Positions 51,432-60,937 of a stretch of 64,000 nucleotides of DNA are shown here, one piece after another; positions within the stretch are counted from its first letter, which is position 1, and the number at the start of each line of letters is the position of its first letter. The stretch is from Muribaculaceae bacterium Isolate-110 (HZI) (GTDB lineage Bacteria > Bacteroidota > Bacteroidia > Bacteroidales > Muribaculaceae). The translations under genes and the position numbers were made by a program. A model generated the notes under the pieces. The model was given only the letters and a program-made list of their open reading frames with translations, did not search any database and was not told the DNA's origin. Where the stretch lies: assembly GCA_003762875.1 (NCBI GenBank), contig RIBL01000003.1, positions 204,714-268,713 on the forward strand, given 5' to 3'.

Positions 51432-52893
51432 AGAGGCCGATAGAAGTCCGAAATTGAATATCCACCCCCAAAAACCAATCATTATCTTGCTCCCCGAAGG
51501 ATTTGTAAAGATGCTTTCAGACATAGGTCTGGGCGATGCTGTGGCGGCTCTCGCAGAAGGGTCGCCCGAGGTGTCGGTGCGTGTCAACCGTCATAAGCCG
51601 TCGGCCGTCGATTCGGCCGAGATTGTGCCATGGTGTGAGGACGGCCGTTATCTCAGCGAGCGGCCTGTGTTTGCACTCGATCCATGCTGGCACCAGGGGC
51701 GTTATTACGTCCAGGAGGCCGGCTCGATGTTTGTCGGCCATGTGGTCAGAAGCCTGAGCCGTGAATGGACAGGTCCCGTGGCCGTGCTCGACGCATGTGC
51801 CGCCCCCGGAGGCAAGACCACGGCCGTGATTGACGCCCTGCCCGAAGGATCGCTGGTAGTGGCCAACGAATATGTGCCCTCGCGCGCGGCCGTGCTCAAG
51901 GAGAATATAGTCAAGTGGGGCTGTCCGTCGGTGATAGTCACCCGTGGCGACACGGCCTCGCTCTCCCGCCTTGGCGAGATGTTTGACCTCGTGGTGGCCG
52001 ACGTGCCCTGCTCGGGCGAAGGCATGATGCGAAAGGACGAGGATGCCGTGGCCCAGTGGAGCGAAGGACTGGTGCGCGACTGCGCCGCCCTGCAATGGGA
52101 GATAGTGTGCAACCTGTGGGAGATATTGCGCCCCGGCGGCGTGATGGTCTACAGCACATGTACCTTCAATCTTGAGGAAGACGAGCGCAACGTGGCGCGC
52201 ATCATCGGCGAACTGGGGGGCGAGAGTGTGGAGATACCTGTCGGCGAGGGCTGGGGCATCACGCCGTCCATAGGCCAACCTGACATACATGCCTATCGTT
52301 TCGTACCCGGCCGCACGCGGGGCGAAGGACTCTTTGTGTCCGTGATACGCAAGACGCGCGACTGCGAGATAACGGGCGGAAGCCTCTCCGGCGACTTCAT
52401 GGAGACCTCCGTGGGCCGTAAGGACAAGAAGGGCCGCAAAGACAAGAAAAGCAAAGGCGGAGCTCAGTCAGTCGTAAAGGTGCCGTCCGAACTGTCGGGC
52501 TGGCTCGACATGCCGTCGGCATATCAGCTCTATGCCGACGGTGACAGGGTCAACGCTTTCCCGGCGCGGTGGATGCCGGAGCTGGAGCGTGTGCGTCGTG
52601 TCACGGATGTGATACACGACGGCGTGCATGTGGCCACACTCAAGGGGCGCGACTATGCTCCGGCCCACGGGCTGGTAATGTCGCGGGCGTTCAATAAATC
52701 GGCTTTCCCGCACGTTGATATAGACAGGACGACGGCTCTGCGTTATCTGCGTGGCGAGTCGCCGTCTCTGCCCGAAACTGCTCCGCGCGGATTTGTGGTG
52801 CTCGACTATTACGGCTGTCCGCTCGGACTGGTTAAAAACCTCGGCAACCGCACCAATTCGCTCTATCCGCCGGCGTGGAAACTGAGAATATAA
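51409..52893 (+). CDS. rRNA 5-methylcytosine methyltransferase (RsmB/RsmF, NOL1/NOP2/Sun family)
   Basis: SAM-dependent RNA m5C methyltransferase. The SAM motif is [13 protein letters not shown] (128-140). The two catalytic cysteines are C201 in DVPCSGEGM and C251 in [11 protein letters not shown], the arrangement of the family. A lysine-rich linker ([15 protein letters not shown]) leads into a C-terminal PUA-like domain, as in RsmF. The start is uncertain: ATG 51409 overlaps the previous gene and adds about 25 poorly conserved residues, while TTG 51487 gives an N-terminus ([10 protein letters not shown]) more like other members. Confidence 0.92.
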   Translation: MKKISGTEEADRSPKLNIHPQKPIIILLPEGFVKMLSDIGLGDAVAALAEGSPEVSVRVNRHKPSAVDSAEIVPWCEDGRYLSERPVFALDPCWHQGRYYVQEAGSMFVGHVVRSLSREWTGPVAVLDACAAPGGKTTAVIDALPEGSLVVANEYVPSRAAVLKENIVKWGCPSVIVTRGDTASLSRLGEMFDLVVADVPCSGEGMMRKDEDAVAQWSEGLVRDCAALQWEIVCNLWEILRPGGVMVYSTCTFNLEEDERNVARIIGELGGESVEIPVGEGWGITPSIGQPDIHAYRFVPGRTRGEGLFVSVIRKTRDCEITGGSLSGDFMETSVGRKDKKGRKDKKSKGGAQSVVKVPSELSGWLDMPSAYQLYADGDRVNAFPARWMPELERVRRVTDVIHDGVHVATLKGRDYAPAHGLVMSRAFNKSAFPHVDIDRTTALRYLRGESPSLPETAPRGFVVLDYYGCPLGLVKNLGNRTNSLYPPAWKLRI

Positions 52894-52955
52894 GTCCCCC
52901 CGTTTTTACCACTCGTTTTGCCAGAAACACCCCACTAAAAAACTTCCGTTGCATT

Positions 52956-53633
52956 ATGCGAATAGATATACTAACCGTACTTCCCGAAATGATTGATTCG
53001 CCTCTCAACTGCTCGATACTCAAGCGTGCGCAGGACAAGGGGCTTGTGGAGATAGCCGTGCACAATCTCCGCGAATACACCACCAACAAGCACCGCAAGG
53101 TCGACGACTATCCCTTTGGGGGCGAGGCCGGAATGGTAATGCAGATCGAACCTGTCGACCGTGCCATAGCCCATCTCAAGGAGCAGCGCGACTATGACGA
53201 GGTGATATTCACTTCGCCCGACGGCGAGACCTTCGACCAGCCTATGGCCAACTCGCTCTCGCTGTGTGAGAACATAATCATACTCTGCGGACACTACAAA
53301 GGGGTCGACTACCGCATACGCGAGCATCTGATAACCAAAGAGATTTCCATCGGTGACTATGTGCTCACCGGCGGCGAGATTCCGGCCGTGGTGATAGCCG
53401 ACGCGGTGGTGCGTCTGATACCCGGAGCCATCGGTGACGAGCAGAGCGCGCTGAGCGACTCGTTTCAGGACAATCTTCTCGCGCCCCCCGTATATACCCG
53501 TCCGGCCGAATATAACGGATGGCGTGTGCCCGACGTGCTCCTCTCGGGTCACAAGGCCAGGATAGACGACTGGAAGCACGAGCAGGCCCTCGCCCGCACG
53601 CGTCTCCTGCGTCCCGATCTTCTCGACGAATAG
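52956..53633 (+). CDS. trmD: tRNA (guanine-37-N1)-methyltransferase TrmD
   Basis: SPOUT-type enzyme that makes m1G37 next to the anticodon and so prevents frameshifting. The 225 residues begin [12 protein letters not shown]; the in-frame start 81 bases upstream overlaps the previous gene and is not family-like. Landmarks are [15 protein letters not shown] (about 52-66), [15 protein letters not shown], and the knot region [20 protein letters not shown]. Length is close to the usual 230-250. Confidence 0.98.
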   Translation: MRIDILTVLPEMIDSPLNCSILKRAQDKGLVEIAVHNLREYTTNKHRKVDDYPFGGEAGMVMQIEPVDRAIAHLKEQRDYDEVIFTSPDGETFDQPMANSLSLCENIIILCGHYKGVDYRIREHLITKEISIGDYVLTGGEIPAVVIADAVVRLIPGAIGDEQSALSDSFQDNLLAPPVYTRPAEYNGWRVPDVLLSGHKARIDDWKHEQALARTRLLRPDLLDE

Positions 53634-53714
53634 ACGGGAACCGCCCGCTTCCATCCCCCCTCTCTCCGACCTCTCTTCATCACAGCCTGTTTCTCAACCT
53701 GACATATTACTGTT

Positions 53715-54728
53715 ATGCCTTTAGTGACTACGATAGTACCTGTATATAACGTGGGTAAGTATCTCCGTGCGTGTCTCGACTCGCTTCTGGAGCAGGGATT
53801 GCGCGAGGGTGAGCATGAGATATTGCTCGTTGACGACGGCTCGACCGACGGCTCGGGAGAGACATGTGACGAGTATGCGGCCCGCTATCCGTCGTTGATA
53901 CGTGTGTTTCACAAGTCAAACGGCGGAGTCTCCTCGGCCCGCAATCTCGGCATACGTATGGCCCGTGGCGAATATGTCCACTTCATGGATGCTGACGACT
54001 ATATGATAGCCGGCGGCTATGCCTTTTTACGCGACAATTTTCTTGCCGGCGGCAGACGGGTCGACTATCTGGGCTTTTACTCTGTGACACTCGACGACGT
54101 GGCCCGACGTCGGTTTGTGGAGCATAACGACCCGTCGGGCAAAGTAGTGTTTGACGGCGATGTCAGACTTCTCTATCAAGGCAATAAATATCTCTCGCTC
54201 ATAGTGGTCGGACTATACAGGAGGTCGGTGATAGCCGACATGGAGTTTGATACAGAGATGCGCATCGGAGAGGATATAAAATTCAATCTTGACTTCGCGC
54301 TGAAAAATCCAGGCATTCTTCTGACCGACTGCTCGTTATATCGTTATGTGATAAGGCCCGGCTCGGCCATAGGCAATCGCTGCCCGCGTCGTATGAGGGA
54401 GGCCGTGGCCGGATATGAGCGGCTTCTTACAGGCGCGGCCGCCGCGGTAGCCGATTATCCTGCGATGACCGGAGGGCTTGAGACACTGATACATTGCGAG
54501 ATGGTGCCGTTCACGTCGCGCATACTGTCGTCCGACATGACACGAAGCGAGTTTGCTGCCTTGGGCCGACGTCTCAAGGATGCGGGAGTGATGCCGTTGA
54601 AGGTAAAATTCAGATTTGACACGTATGTCAATCTCATTTTTTCCACCCCTCTGCTCTTTCCCCTTCTGCGCCGCGTCTATCGTCACATCTTTCTGCCATA
54701 CATATTGCCGCGAATCAGCAAAGGATAG
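53715..54728 (+). CDS. Family 2 glycosyltransferase
   Basis: The 337 residues start with the GT-A fold segment VTTIVPVYNVGKYLRACLDS (4-23), followed by ILLVDDGSTDGSGE (36-49), SNGGVSSARNLGIRMARGEY and the metal-binding FMDADDY (95-101). These define an inverting GT2 enzyme; donor and acceptor cannot be predicted. The C-terminal part contains a hydrophobic/aromatic tail (NLIFSTPLLFPLLRRVYRHI) that may touch the membrane. It begins a surface-glycan group and ends 22 bases before the DUF115-like gene. Confidence 0.92.
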   Translation: MPLVTTIVPVYNVGKYLRACLDSLLEQGLREGEHEILLVDDGSTDGSGETCDEYAARYPSLIRVFHKSNGGVSSARNLGIRMARGEYVHFMDADDYMIAGGYAFLRDNFLAGGRRVDYLGFYSVTLDDVARRRFVEHNDPSGKVVFDGDVRLLYQGNKYLSLIVVGLYRRSVIADMEFDTEMRIGEDIKFNLDFALKNPGILLTDCSLYRYVIRPGSAIGNRCPRRMREAVAGYERLLTGAAAAVADYPAMTGGLETLIHCEMVPFTSRILSSDMTRSEFAALGRRLKDAGVMPLKVKFRFDTYVNLIFSTPLLFPLLRRVYRHIFLPYILPRISKG

Positions 54729-54750
54729 AAACCGGATTAATCAGAGATTT

Positions 54751-55686
54751 ATGATAAGAATCGTATCATTGATATTAATGTGTACAGGTGTGCTTTCCGG
54801 CGCATTCAGAACTGTCCTGTATATCGTATGGTTGAAAATACGAGAGGGGCTTGACAACCCCTTCAAAAATATAAAACAACCGAATGAAAACATGAGGGCT
54901 TATGTGTTAGGTGCCGGTCCGTCATTTAATAGTTTCCTTCAAGAATATGACGAGGGCAAGGCCATATATTCGGATGTAGATTATTTTGCTTCCAATTTTT
55001 TTGTACATGATTCTCATTTTACAGTTTTAAAGCCTAAATACTATAGTCTTAGTGACGGTATATTTTTTTGTGACTCGGTCTATAAAGACCGAGGACGGGC
55101 CGTCATGACTGCTCTTGCCGACAATGTTACATGGCCGATGATTTTGTTTGTACCGCGAAATTACTTGAAGTCAGATTTTCTCGGGATACTTGGGAATAAT
55201 GGTAATATAAAAGTAATAGGTGTTCATTCAATAAGTTATCAAGGCCTGGAAAAATGGAGAAACTGGAGTTACAACAAAGGTTGGGGTAATGGCGAGTTTG
55301 GCAGCGTTGTGTTATACTCGTTGTATGCAGCTCTGGTTATCGGTTATAAAAGGATAAATATGTATGGTATTGACCATACGTATTTTGATAATCTGGCAGT
55401 TGATGATGACAATAGACTGTGTTTTAAGGATAGCCATTACTATGGCTCTGACAAGAATCTGAAACCTTTATATATGATTAGAGATAATGTAAAGGAGGAG
55501 GATTTGCGTACGTTCACAGTGAGTGAATATCTGGAGAATAAATTAAAATTGTTCAGAGGACATGAAATAATGGCGCGTTATGCCCGTTCGATAGGGGCTG
55601 ATATCGTCAATTGTACTCCTGTCTCAATGGTTGATGCTTACAGACGTCTTAAAAACGATGAGAAACCGTCTACGATAGGCTGTTGA
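54751..55686 (+). CDS. DUF115-like protein of a glycan cluster
   Basis: The start at 54751 follows the GT2 stop; a longer in-frame version overlaps GT2 and is unlikely. The 311 residues have an N-terminal hydrophobic segment (IVSLILMCTGVLSGAF), the motif RAYVLGAGPSFNSF (about 48-61) and YGIDHTYFDNLAVDDDNRLC ... DSHYYGSD. The GxGPS and DH-Y patterns recall DUF115/MAF-type and GT42-like proteins of LPS and flagellin glycan loci. The gene is visibly richer in A+T than its neighbours, which suggests separate acquisition. Its end overlaps the end of the convergent GT4 gene by 17 bases. Confidence 0.65.
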   Translation: MIRIVSLILMCTGVLSGAFRTVLYIVWLKIREGLDNPFKNIKQPNENMRAYVLGAGPSFNSFLQEYDEGKAIYSDVDYFASNFFVHDSHFTVLKPKYYSLSDGIFFCDSVYKDRGRAVMTALADNVTWPMILFVPRNYLKSDFLGILGNNGNIKVIGVHSISYQGLEKWRNWSYNKGWGNGEFGSVVLYSLYAALVIGYKRINMYGIDHTYFDNLAVDDDNRLCFKDSHYYGSDKNLKPLYMIRDNVKEEDLRTFTVSEYLENKLKLFRGHEIMARYARSIGADIVNCTPVSMVDAYRRLKNDEKPSTIGC

Positions 55687-56836
55687 ATTTTTCAATCCAT
55701 CGGCGGGCTATCGATTGGGCCGAGTAGTCGCTGATGCGCTCCATGGCTGCCGAGCCTATGGAGTGACGCATGTCGTCGTTTTTGATGAGGTCGAGCAGCT
55801 TGCCGGCCATCTCGTTTTCATCTTTGTTTGTGACAAGCAGCCCGTTGACCCCGTCGGTGATGACGTCGGAGGGGCCAAATTCGTAATCAAACGTTATCGG
55901 GGCGACTCCTGTGTTCATGGCTTCGAGCAACACGAGGGGCATCCCTTCAAAGCGGCTTGTCATGCACAGTATCGAGGCCTTGGAGAGTTCGGCCGGGATG
56001 TTGTCGCACCATCCGGGACACTCCACATGCCGGCATCCTTTTGACAAGGCATATTCATACAGCCTGCGTGCAGCGGGGTCGGGCCCTCCGAGTATTTTAA
56101 GAGTCCAGCCATGGGCATGAGGCTCGACGGCTGACCATACGCGTATGAGGCTTTCAAAATTTTTCTGGTAAGATATGCGTCCTATGGCGAGCACTATGGG
56201 GCCTTTTGTGTCAGGCATGCGTCCGACAGGCGGATAGGTCGACGGATTGGGCATGCTGTCATAACGGGGACAGCCCTTGAAGTTGGTGTCGAGGTCTCGA
56301 CTGGTCAGAAGATAGGTTTTGTCAAAGAATCGTGAGACGATATATCTTTGAATCAGGCGGTTGGCCTGCGCTTTAATCCATGATGCGGGGCCGGTGGCCT
56401 CGAGCAGTTCGTATGTGCTGGCGAAATGAAATTCGCGTATTTTGCGTAGCCTGTGGTCTCCGAATATTGTCGTATAGGGGACTTTGCGTGAAGTCAGTGT
56501 CACGAAATGGCGTTCATTACCGCCGGTGGTGACGAGTATGTCGGGCTGAAAATTGTCGATGACTTTGCTAAGAGCACGATGTCCGTCATAGACTTTACGG
56601 AGATATCCCGTGGCTACTTTCCATAACGTGTCCAGCTCCCAGTAGGGAGTGCTGAGGTCAAATATCTTTACTTTCGGGCTCAGGGGGTGTACAGTATGGG
56701 GATAATCTCCCCTGTCGGTAAAGCATATCCCGACCTCCATGCCGTCAATGTCGGCAAGGGCGTTGGCTTTGACTATTGTCACTCGCTCGGTGCCGCCTAT
56801 GACTCCGATAGTATTTATGCAATACAGTATTTTCAT
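55670..56836 (-). CDS. Family 4 glycosyltransferase
   Basis: A 388-residue GT-B enzyme. The N-terminal acceptor domain opens MKILYCINTIGVIGGTERVT. The C-terminal domain has LAIGRISYQKNFESLIRVW (about 220) and the donor site SILCMTSRFEGMPLVLLEAM ... GVAPITFDYEFGPSDVI (about 300-340) with its ExxxxxxLLE glutamates. Donor sugar unknown; a role in LPS or surface glycan is likely from its neighbours. It starts 1 base after the phosphoethanolamine-transferase-like gene, so the pair is one unit. Confidence 0.93.
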   Translation of the reverse strand: MKILYCINTIGVIGGTERVTIVKANALADIDGMEVGICFTDRGDYPHTVHPLSPKVKIFDLSTPYWELDTLWKVATGYLRKVYDGHRALSKVIDNFQPDILVTTGGNERHFVTLTSRKVPYTTIFGDHRLRKIREFHFASTYELLEATGPASWIKAQANRLIQRYIVSRFFDKTYLLTSRDLDTNFKGCPRYDSMPNPSTYPPVGRMPDTKGPIVLAIGRISYQKNFESLIRVWSAVEPHAHGWTLKILGGPDPAARRLYEYALSKGCRHVECPGWCDNIPAELSKASILCMTSRFEGMPLVLLEAMNTGVAPITFDYEFGPSDVITDGVNGLLVTNKDENEMAGKLLDLIKNDDMRHSIGSAAMERISDYSAQSIARRWIEKFNSLS

Positions 56837-56837
56837 G

Positions 56838-58529
56838 TCAGGGGGAGATTGTCACGTCGCAGAGGGGAGCTGCATCCTTCCGTGGCTTTATCTTGTCAAA
56901 GTCAAGAGTGTTAAGCACGATGCGTTTCTTGCCTTCGTCATAGTCGGGTGAGATGAAGCTTCTGCGGGGATTGTAAAACGGTGATTGTATCCGGCCCAGT
57001 TCAAGGATTACGTGGCTGATGTCGTTGGTGGTCACCGGTCTGAGGGCTGAGGATGATACATTGCCGGCGATCTCGGGACGATTGGTCCGGTAGGCTGGCG
57101 ACAGCCATATCCATAATGGCACCCGCAGTTGGATTTCCGGGTTTTTGCTTTCGGCGGCAAAGCCATGTCCCATGTCGTCATATTCATATATTTCCTCTCC
57201 ATGGTCGGAGAAATATATGACGGCGCAGTCTCTGTCATGAAATTTGTCGATGATGCTTCTGAGGTTGCGGTCGGTCATGTGTGTCGCGTTGTCGTAATGA
57301 GCCATGACTTTACGCTTTTCAGGCTGGATGTCATCATGATAATCTTTTTCAGAGAATACGCGCTGCTCTTCGGGGTATCGGTCGGCATAAGAGTAGTGTT
57401 GTCCCTGCAGGTGTATCACATACAGTGACGGGTGAGCCGACGGGGTCAGGCATGACAACATCTCGGAGTCATATCTGAATTTGCGGTCGTTGCGCTCGTC
57501 AAACATTGCTTCTGACAGATTGCTGTCGGCGAGAACCGACACTCCGCCGCTCACCAGATATTGGTTGTCATGCATCACGGTGTGGTAGCCGGCTGCTTTG
57601 AACAGTGCCGGAAACAGCGGGGCGGCGGTGAGGCCGTGTTGGGCTCCTGCGACCGAAAAAACTGACTGCATGGCCCTTATGGTCAGATCCCACGGAGAGA
57701 CAGCATCGCGAAACACAGTCATGCCGCTGTCAGATGACAGCTCATGCATGCGGGGCTCCGTAGATAGCCGGTAGCCGTATAGCTGGGAATGATATACCGA
57801 ATGGCTCTCGCCTATTATGACAACGATGTCGGGCCGGAGGTCTGTCAATGAACTTGCTTCCGCTGACTTGCATCGGGCTAAGATGTCATTATGGACAGCC
57901 AGATTCCTGTTGGCGATATGGAGTGCATATGTGGCCCGGACCAGAGTGTTGCACTGTGGGACCGACATACCGCTACCGTATCTCACGTAGTGAAGCGCGC
58001 AGTAGCCCGATATGGCAATGGCTGCAAACACGGTGAGAAGTATGGCTCTTTTGACGATGACTGATTTGCCGCAGATACGGCATGCCTTCCATACCAATAT
58101 ATTATATGCGGCTATTGCCGCTCCCCAGAGGAGCAGTTTGGACAAGGAAAGATAGCTGCGTATGAAGCCGCTGCTTTCGTTGGGATTGGTGTCGGTGATC
58201 ACATCGACAGCGTCCTGATTGAATATGCCATGAAAATTTATTATCATGAAATAATCAAGGACAATCGCGATGTTAAACAGGACGGCCAATGCGATGACCG
58301 TCAGCTTGTAGACAGGTCGGCAGCCCGACACCGCCCTGCATATCATGGATGACAGCCAGGCGACAAGCATCCCTATGGCGGCGACGGTCGTGCCTGTCAT
58401 GAAAGAAGGGGAATACAATAGAAATGTCAGTCCCGAGGTGATGTTGAGGACGAAGAAATACAGGCATATGTCTCCGGCCGAGGATGAGAAGAATGTCAGG
58501 AGGGGATTGGGTTTTCTATTGTATTCCAT
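56838..58529 (-). CDS. Phosphoethanolamine transferase-like membrane protein (EptA/sulfatase family)
   Basis: The 563 residues have about five N-terminal membrane helices (to about 190) and a periplasmic alkaline-phosphatase/sulfatase-fold domain. The nucleophile region is DIVVIIGESHSVYHSQLYGY, with Ser in the place where E. coli EptA has Thr (GET). Metal ligands are in VIYFSDHGEEIYEYDDMGHG. This fits transfer of phosphoethanolamine (or another head group) to lipid A or a surface glycan; the donor is inference. It starts 27 bases past the panB stop and ends 1 base before the GT4 gene. Confidence 0.82.
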   Translation of the reverse strand: MEYNRKPNPLLTFFSSSAGDICLYFFVLNITSGLTFLLYSPSFMTGTTVAAIGMLVAWLSSMICRAVSGCRPVYKLTVIALAVLFNIAIVLDYFMIINFHGIFNQDAVDVITDTNPNESSGFIRSYLSLSKLLLWGAAIAAYNILVWKACRICGKSVIVKRAILLTVFAAIAISGYCALHYVRYGSGMSVPQCNTLVRATYALHIANRNLAVHNDILARCKSAEASSLTDLRPDIVVIIGESHSVYHSQLYGYRLSTEPRMHELSSDSGMTVFRDAVSPWDLTIRAMQSVFSVAGAQHGLTAAPLFPALFKAAGYHTVMHDNQYLVSGGVSVLADSNLSEAMFDERNDRKFRYDSEMLSCLTPSAHPSLYVIHLQGQHYSYADRYPEEQRVFSEKDYHDDIQPEKRKVMAHYDNATHMTDRNLRSIIDKFHDRDCAVIYFSDHGEEIYEYDDMGHGFAAESKNPEIQLRVPLWIWLSPAYRTNRPEIAGNVSSSALRPVTTNDISHVILELGRIQSPFYNPRRSFISPDYDEGKKRIVLNTLDFDKIKPRKDAAPLCDVTISP

Positions 58530-58556
58530 TTGGAGAGAGGTTCAGAGGGGTGTGGG

Positions 58557-59378
58557 TCAGTAAGACTCCTTTTCGTTAGGGAAGTCTGACGATTTTACAT
58601 CGGTGATGTATGAGCCTACGGCGTCGGTGATGGTGGTGGCGAGGTCGGCGTAGCGACGCAGGAAGCGGGGCGAGAAGCCCTGGTTGATGCCGAGCATGTC
58701 GTGCATCACGAGCACCTGTCCGTCACATCCGTTGCCGGCTCCGATGCCGATGGTGGGGATGGTCAGCTCGGCCGACACACGTGTGGCGAGTTGGGCGGGT
58801 ATCTTCTCGAGCACGATTGCAAAACATCCGGCCTCCTCGAGCAGTTTGGCGTCGGCTATGAGTTTGGCCGCCTCGGCCTCCTCGCGTGCACGCACGTTGT
58901 AGGTGCCGAATTTATTGATTGACTGCGGGGTGAGGCCAAGGTGACCCATGACGGGTATGCCGGCCGAGAGTATGCGTCGCACGCTCTCGATAATCTCCTC
59001 GCCGCCCTCGAGCTTTACAGCCTCAGCGTTGCTCTCCTTCATGATGCGTATAGCCGACGAGAGAGCCTCGATGGAGTTGCCCTGATAAGTGCCGAAGGGG
59101 AGGTCGCACACCACGAGTGCGCGTTTCACACCGTTAGTCACGCTTTTGGCGTGATATATCATCTGGTCGAGAGTCATGGGCAGGGTGGTGGTGTTGCCCA
59201 CCATAACATTTGAGGCAGAGTCGCCCACGAGTATGGCGTCCATGCCGGCCTGGTCGATGAGGGTTGCCATGGAGTAGTCATAGGCTGTGAGCATAGCTAT
59301 CTTTTCGCCCTTGGCTTTCATCTCGATGAGACGTCGTGTCGTGACCTTGCGCGGGTCTGATGCTGTGTATGTAGACAT
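58557..59378 (-). CDS. panB: 3-methyl-2-oxobutanoate hydroxymethyltransferase PanB
   Basis: First committed enzyme of pantothenate synthesis; makes ketopantoate from 2-oxoisovalerate and methylene-tetrahydrofolate. The 273 residues show [20 protein letters not shown] (27-46), [43 protein letters not shown] and [20 protein letters not shown]. Length is standard. It leads the minus-strand group panB, EptA-like, GT4; the last two are probably read through from its promoter. Confidence 0.98.
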   Translation of the reverse strand: MSTYTASDPRKVTTRRLIEMKAKGEKIAMLTAYDYSMATLIDQAGMDAILVGDSASNVMVGNTTTLPMTLDQMIYHAKSVTNGVKRALVVCDLPFGTYQGNSIEALSSAIRIMKESNAEAVKLEGGEEIIESVRRILSAGIPVMGHLGLTPQSINKFGTYNVRAREEAEAAKLIADAKLLEEAGCFAIVLEKIPAQLATRVSAELTIPTIGIGAGNGCDGQVLVMHDMLGINQGFSPRFLRRYADLATTITDAVGSYITDVKSSDFPNEKESY

Positions 59379-59430
59379 AGGTAGAGTGTGTTGTTGTTTG
59401 TTGTATTGATGATTGGATGAATTATGGGGG

Positions 59431-59438
59431 CAAAGTTA
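59431..59438 (-). promoter_or_regulatory. -7 promoter element of panB
   Basis: The minus strand reads TAACTTTG. A TTG lies about 21 bases further upstream (near 59460), inside the divergent promoter. The leader is about 45 bases. Confidence 0.6.
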
Positions 59439-59449
59439 AGAAAAAAGTG

Positions 59450-59457
59450 TAAATTTG
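59450..59457 (+). promoter_or_regulatory. -7 promoter element of the helicase gene
   Basis: TAAATTTG is a full -7 match, 18 bases before the ATG at 59476. It faces away from the panB element with only 11 bases between them, so the two promoters share DNA. Confidence 0.6.
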
Positions 59458-59475
59458 TGCAATATTTTACCACAT

Positions 59476-60888
59476 ATGACAGTAGGAGAGTTTGCGGCCG
59501 ATGTGAGAGGCAATCTTAGTTACGCGCCTAACCGTCAGCAGGAGTTGCTGATAGGCGCGCTGGCTCGTTTCTGCTCGGTAGCCGGTGACGGAGTGTTTAT
59601 ACTCAACGGTTACGCGGGCACGGGCAAGACGTCGCTTATGGGCGCGCTCGTAAAGAGCCTGCGGGGTGCCGGGCGCGAAGTGGTGCTGCTCGCTCCTACG
59701 GGGCGTGCGGCCAAGGTGCTCTCGGGCCAGGCGGGGACACCGGCCTATACGATACACCGGCGCATATATCGCGGTGACGGAGGCTGCGGATGGACCGAAG
59801 GTTTCCGAGCCTTGCAGCACAACGCTCTGACCAGCGCGGTGTTTATAGTCGACGAGGCCTCGATGATAGGCGACGGCACAGGCGAGGAGGGCGGCTCAAG
59901 TCTGCTCGATGACCTTGTGGAGTATGTGTTTACCGGCGAGAACAGCCGTCTGATAGTGATCGGCGACGTGGCCCAGCTCCCTCCTGTGGGAGCGAGCGAG
60001 AGTCCGGCCATGATGCCCGAGAGCTACAAGCGGCTCGGACTCAAGGTGAGCCGCGCGGTGCTTACCGACACCGTGCGCCAGGCGCGCGAGTCAGGCATAC
60101 TGCGCAATGCCACCTGGCTCCGGCGTGCCATGCTGCTTGACCCTCTGCCTCAGGCACGTATAGCGGTCGGAGAATATGACGACGTAGCCCTGACCGACGG
60201 CAACGACGTGGCCGATGTGGTGGGTGACTGTTATCGTCGCGACGGGGCCGGGGAGACTATCGTGGTCACGCGTTCCAACCGTCGGGCGCGAGAGTTTAAC
60301 CTCGGCATAAGACAGCGCATCATGGATTATGACGAGATGCTTGTCAAGGGGGAGCGTCTGCTGGTGGCCAAGAATAATTACATGTGGTCGTCCAAGATCA
60401 AAGGTCTTGACTTCATAGCCAACGGAGACGTAGCCATAGTGCAGGACATCAGAGGTGTCGAGGAGCGTTACGGCTATCGGTTTGCCAACGTTAGGCTGTG
60501 GCTTCCCGACAGCGACGCCGAGGTTGACTGCAAGATATTTCTCGACACGCTTACCGACGAGGGAGCCTCGGTGTCGGGTGCCGATATGCGCGCGCTTGCC
60601 GAGGCCCGCATGGCCGACCCCGAAGTCAACGCGTCCGACACCCCCTATGCGACACGGGTGGGGAGGCTGCGGCGCGACGAGTATTTCAACGCATTGCAGG
60701 TGAAGTATGCCTACGCCATGACCTGTCATAAGGCACAGGGCGGACAGTGGAAAAATGTCGTGGTCGACATGGGCGGCATCGCCCCCGAGGGCCAGGGTCT
60801 GGAGTTTTACCGCTGGCTCTACACCGCCACCACCCGCGCCACCTCGAGAGTCTACTACCTCAACGCCGAGGAGTTTGTGTCGGAGTGA
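59476..60888 (+). CDS. RecD/Pif1-like superfamily 1 DNA helicase
   Basis: The start at 59476 fits the promoter at 59450; the longer in-frame version begins at the -7 element itself. The 470 residues contain Walker A GYAGTGKTS (45-53), APTGRAAKVLS, Walker B FIVDEASMI, LPPVGASESP and the C-terminal UvrD-like motif YAYAMTCHKAQGGQWKNVVV followed by YTATTRAT. It is shorter than full RecD2 and lacks the N-terminal domain, as in the ATP-dependent helicases common in this order. No RecBC-like partner is adjacent. The cellular task is unknown. Confidence 0.92.
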   Translation: MTVGEFAADVRGNLSYAPNRQQELLIGALARFCSVAGDGVFILNGYAGTGKTSLMGALVKSLRGAGREVVLLAPTGRAAKVLSGQAGTPAYTIHRRIYRGDGGCGWTEGFRALQHNALTSAVFIVDEASMIGDGTGEEGGSSLLDDLVEYVFTGENSRLIVIGDVAQLPPVGASESPAMMPESYKRLGLKVSRAVLTDTVRQARESGILRNATWLRRAMLLDPLPQARIAVGEYDDVALTDGNDVADVVGDCYRRDGAGETIVVTRSNRRAREFNLGIRQRIMDYDEMLVKGERLLVAKNNYMWSSKIKGLDFIANGDVAIVQDIRGVEERYGYRFANVRLWLPDSDAEVDCKIFLDTLTDEGASVSGADMRALAEARMADPEVNASDTPYATRVGRLRRDEYFNALQVKYAYAMTCHKAQGGQWKNVVVDMGGIAPEGQGLEFYRWLYTATTRATSRVYYLNAEEFVSE

Positions 60889-60937
60889 CGTCCGATGTTC
60901 AAACCACAATATGCTCGTTATCATTTAAAGGGTGAGT

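Noticed and set aside
54616..54750. Longer N-terminus for the DUF115-like gene
   Set aside because: It would overlap the GT2 gene by over 100 bases and gives an unlikely Cys/Phe-rich sequence; ATG 54751 follows the GT2 stop.
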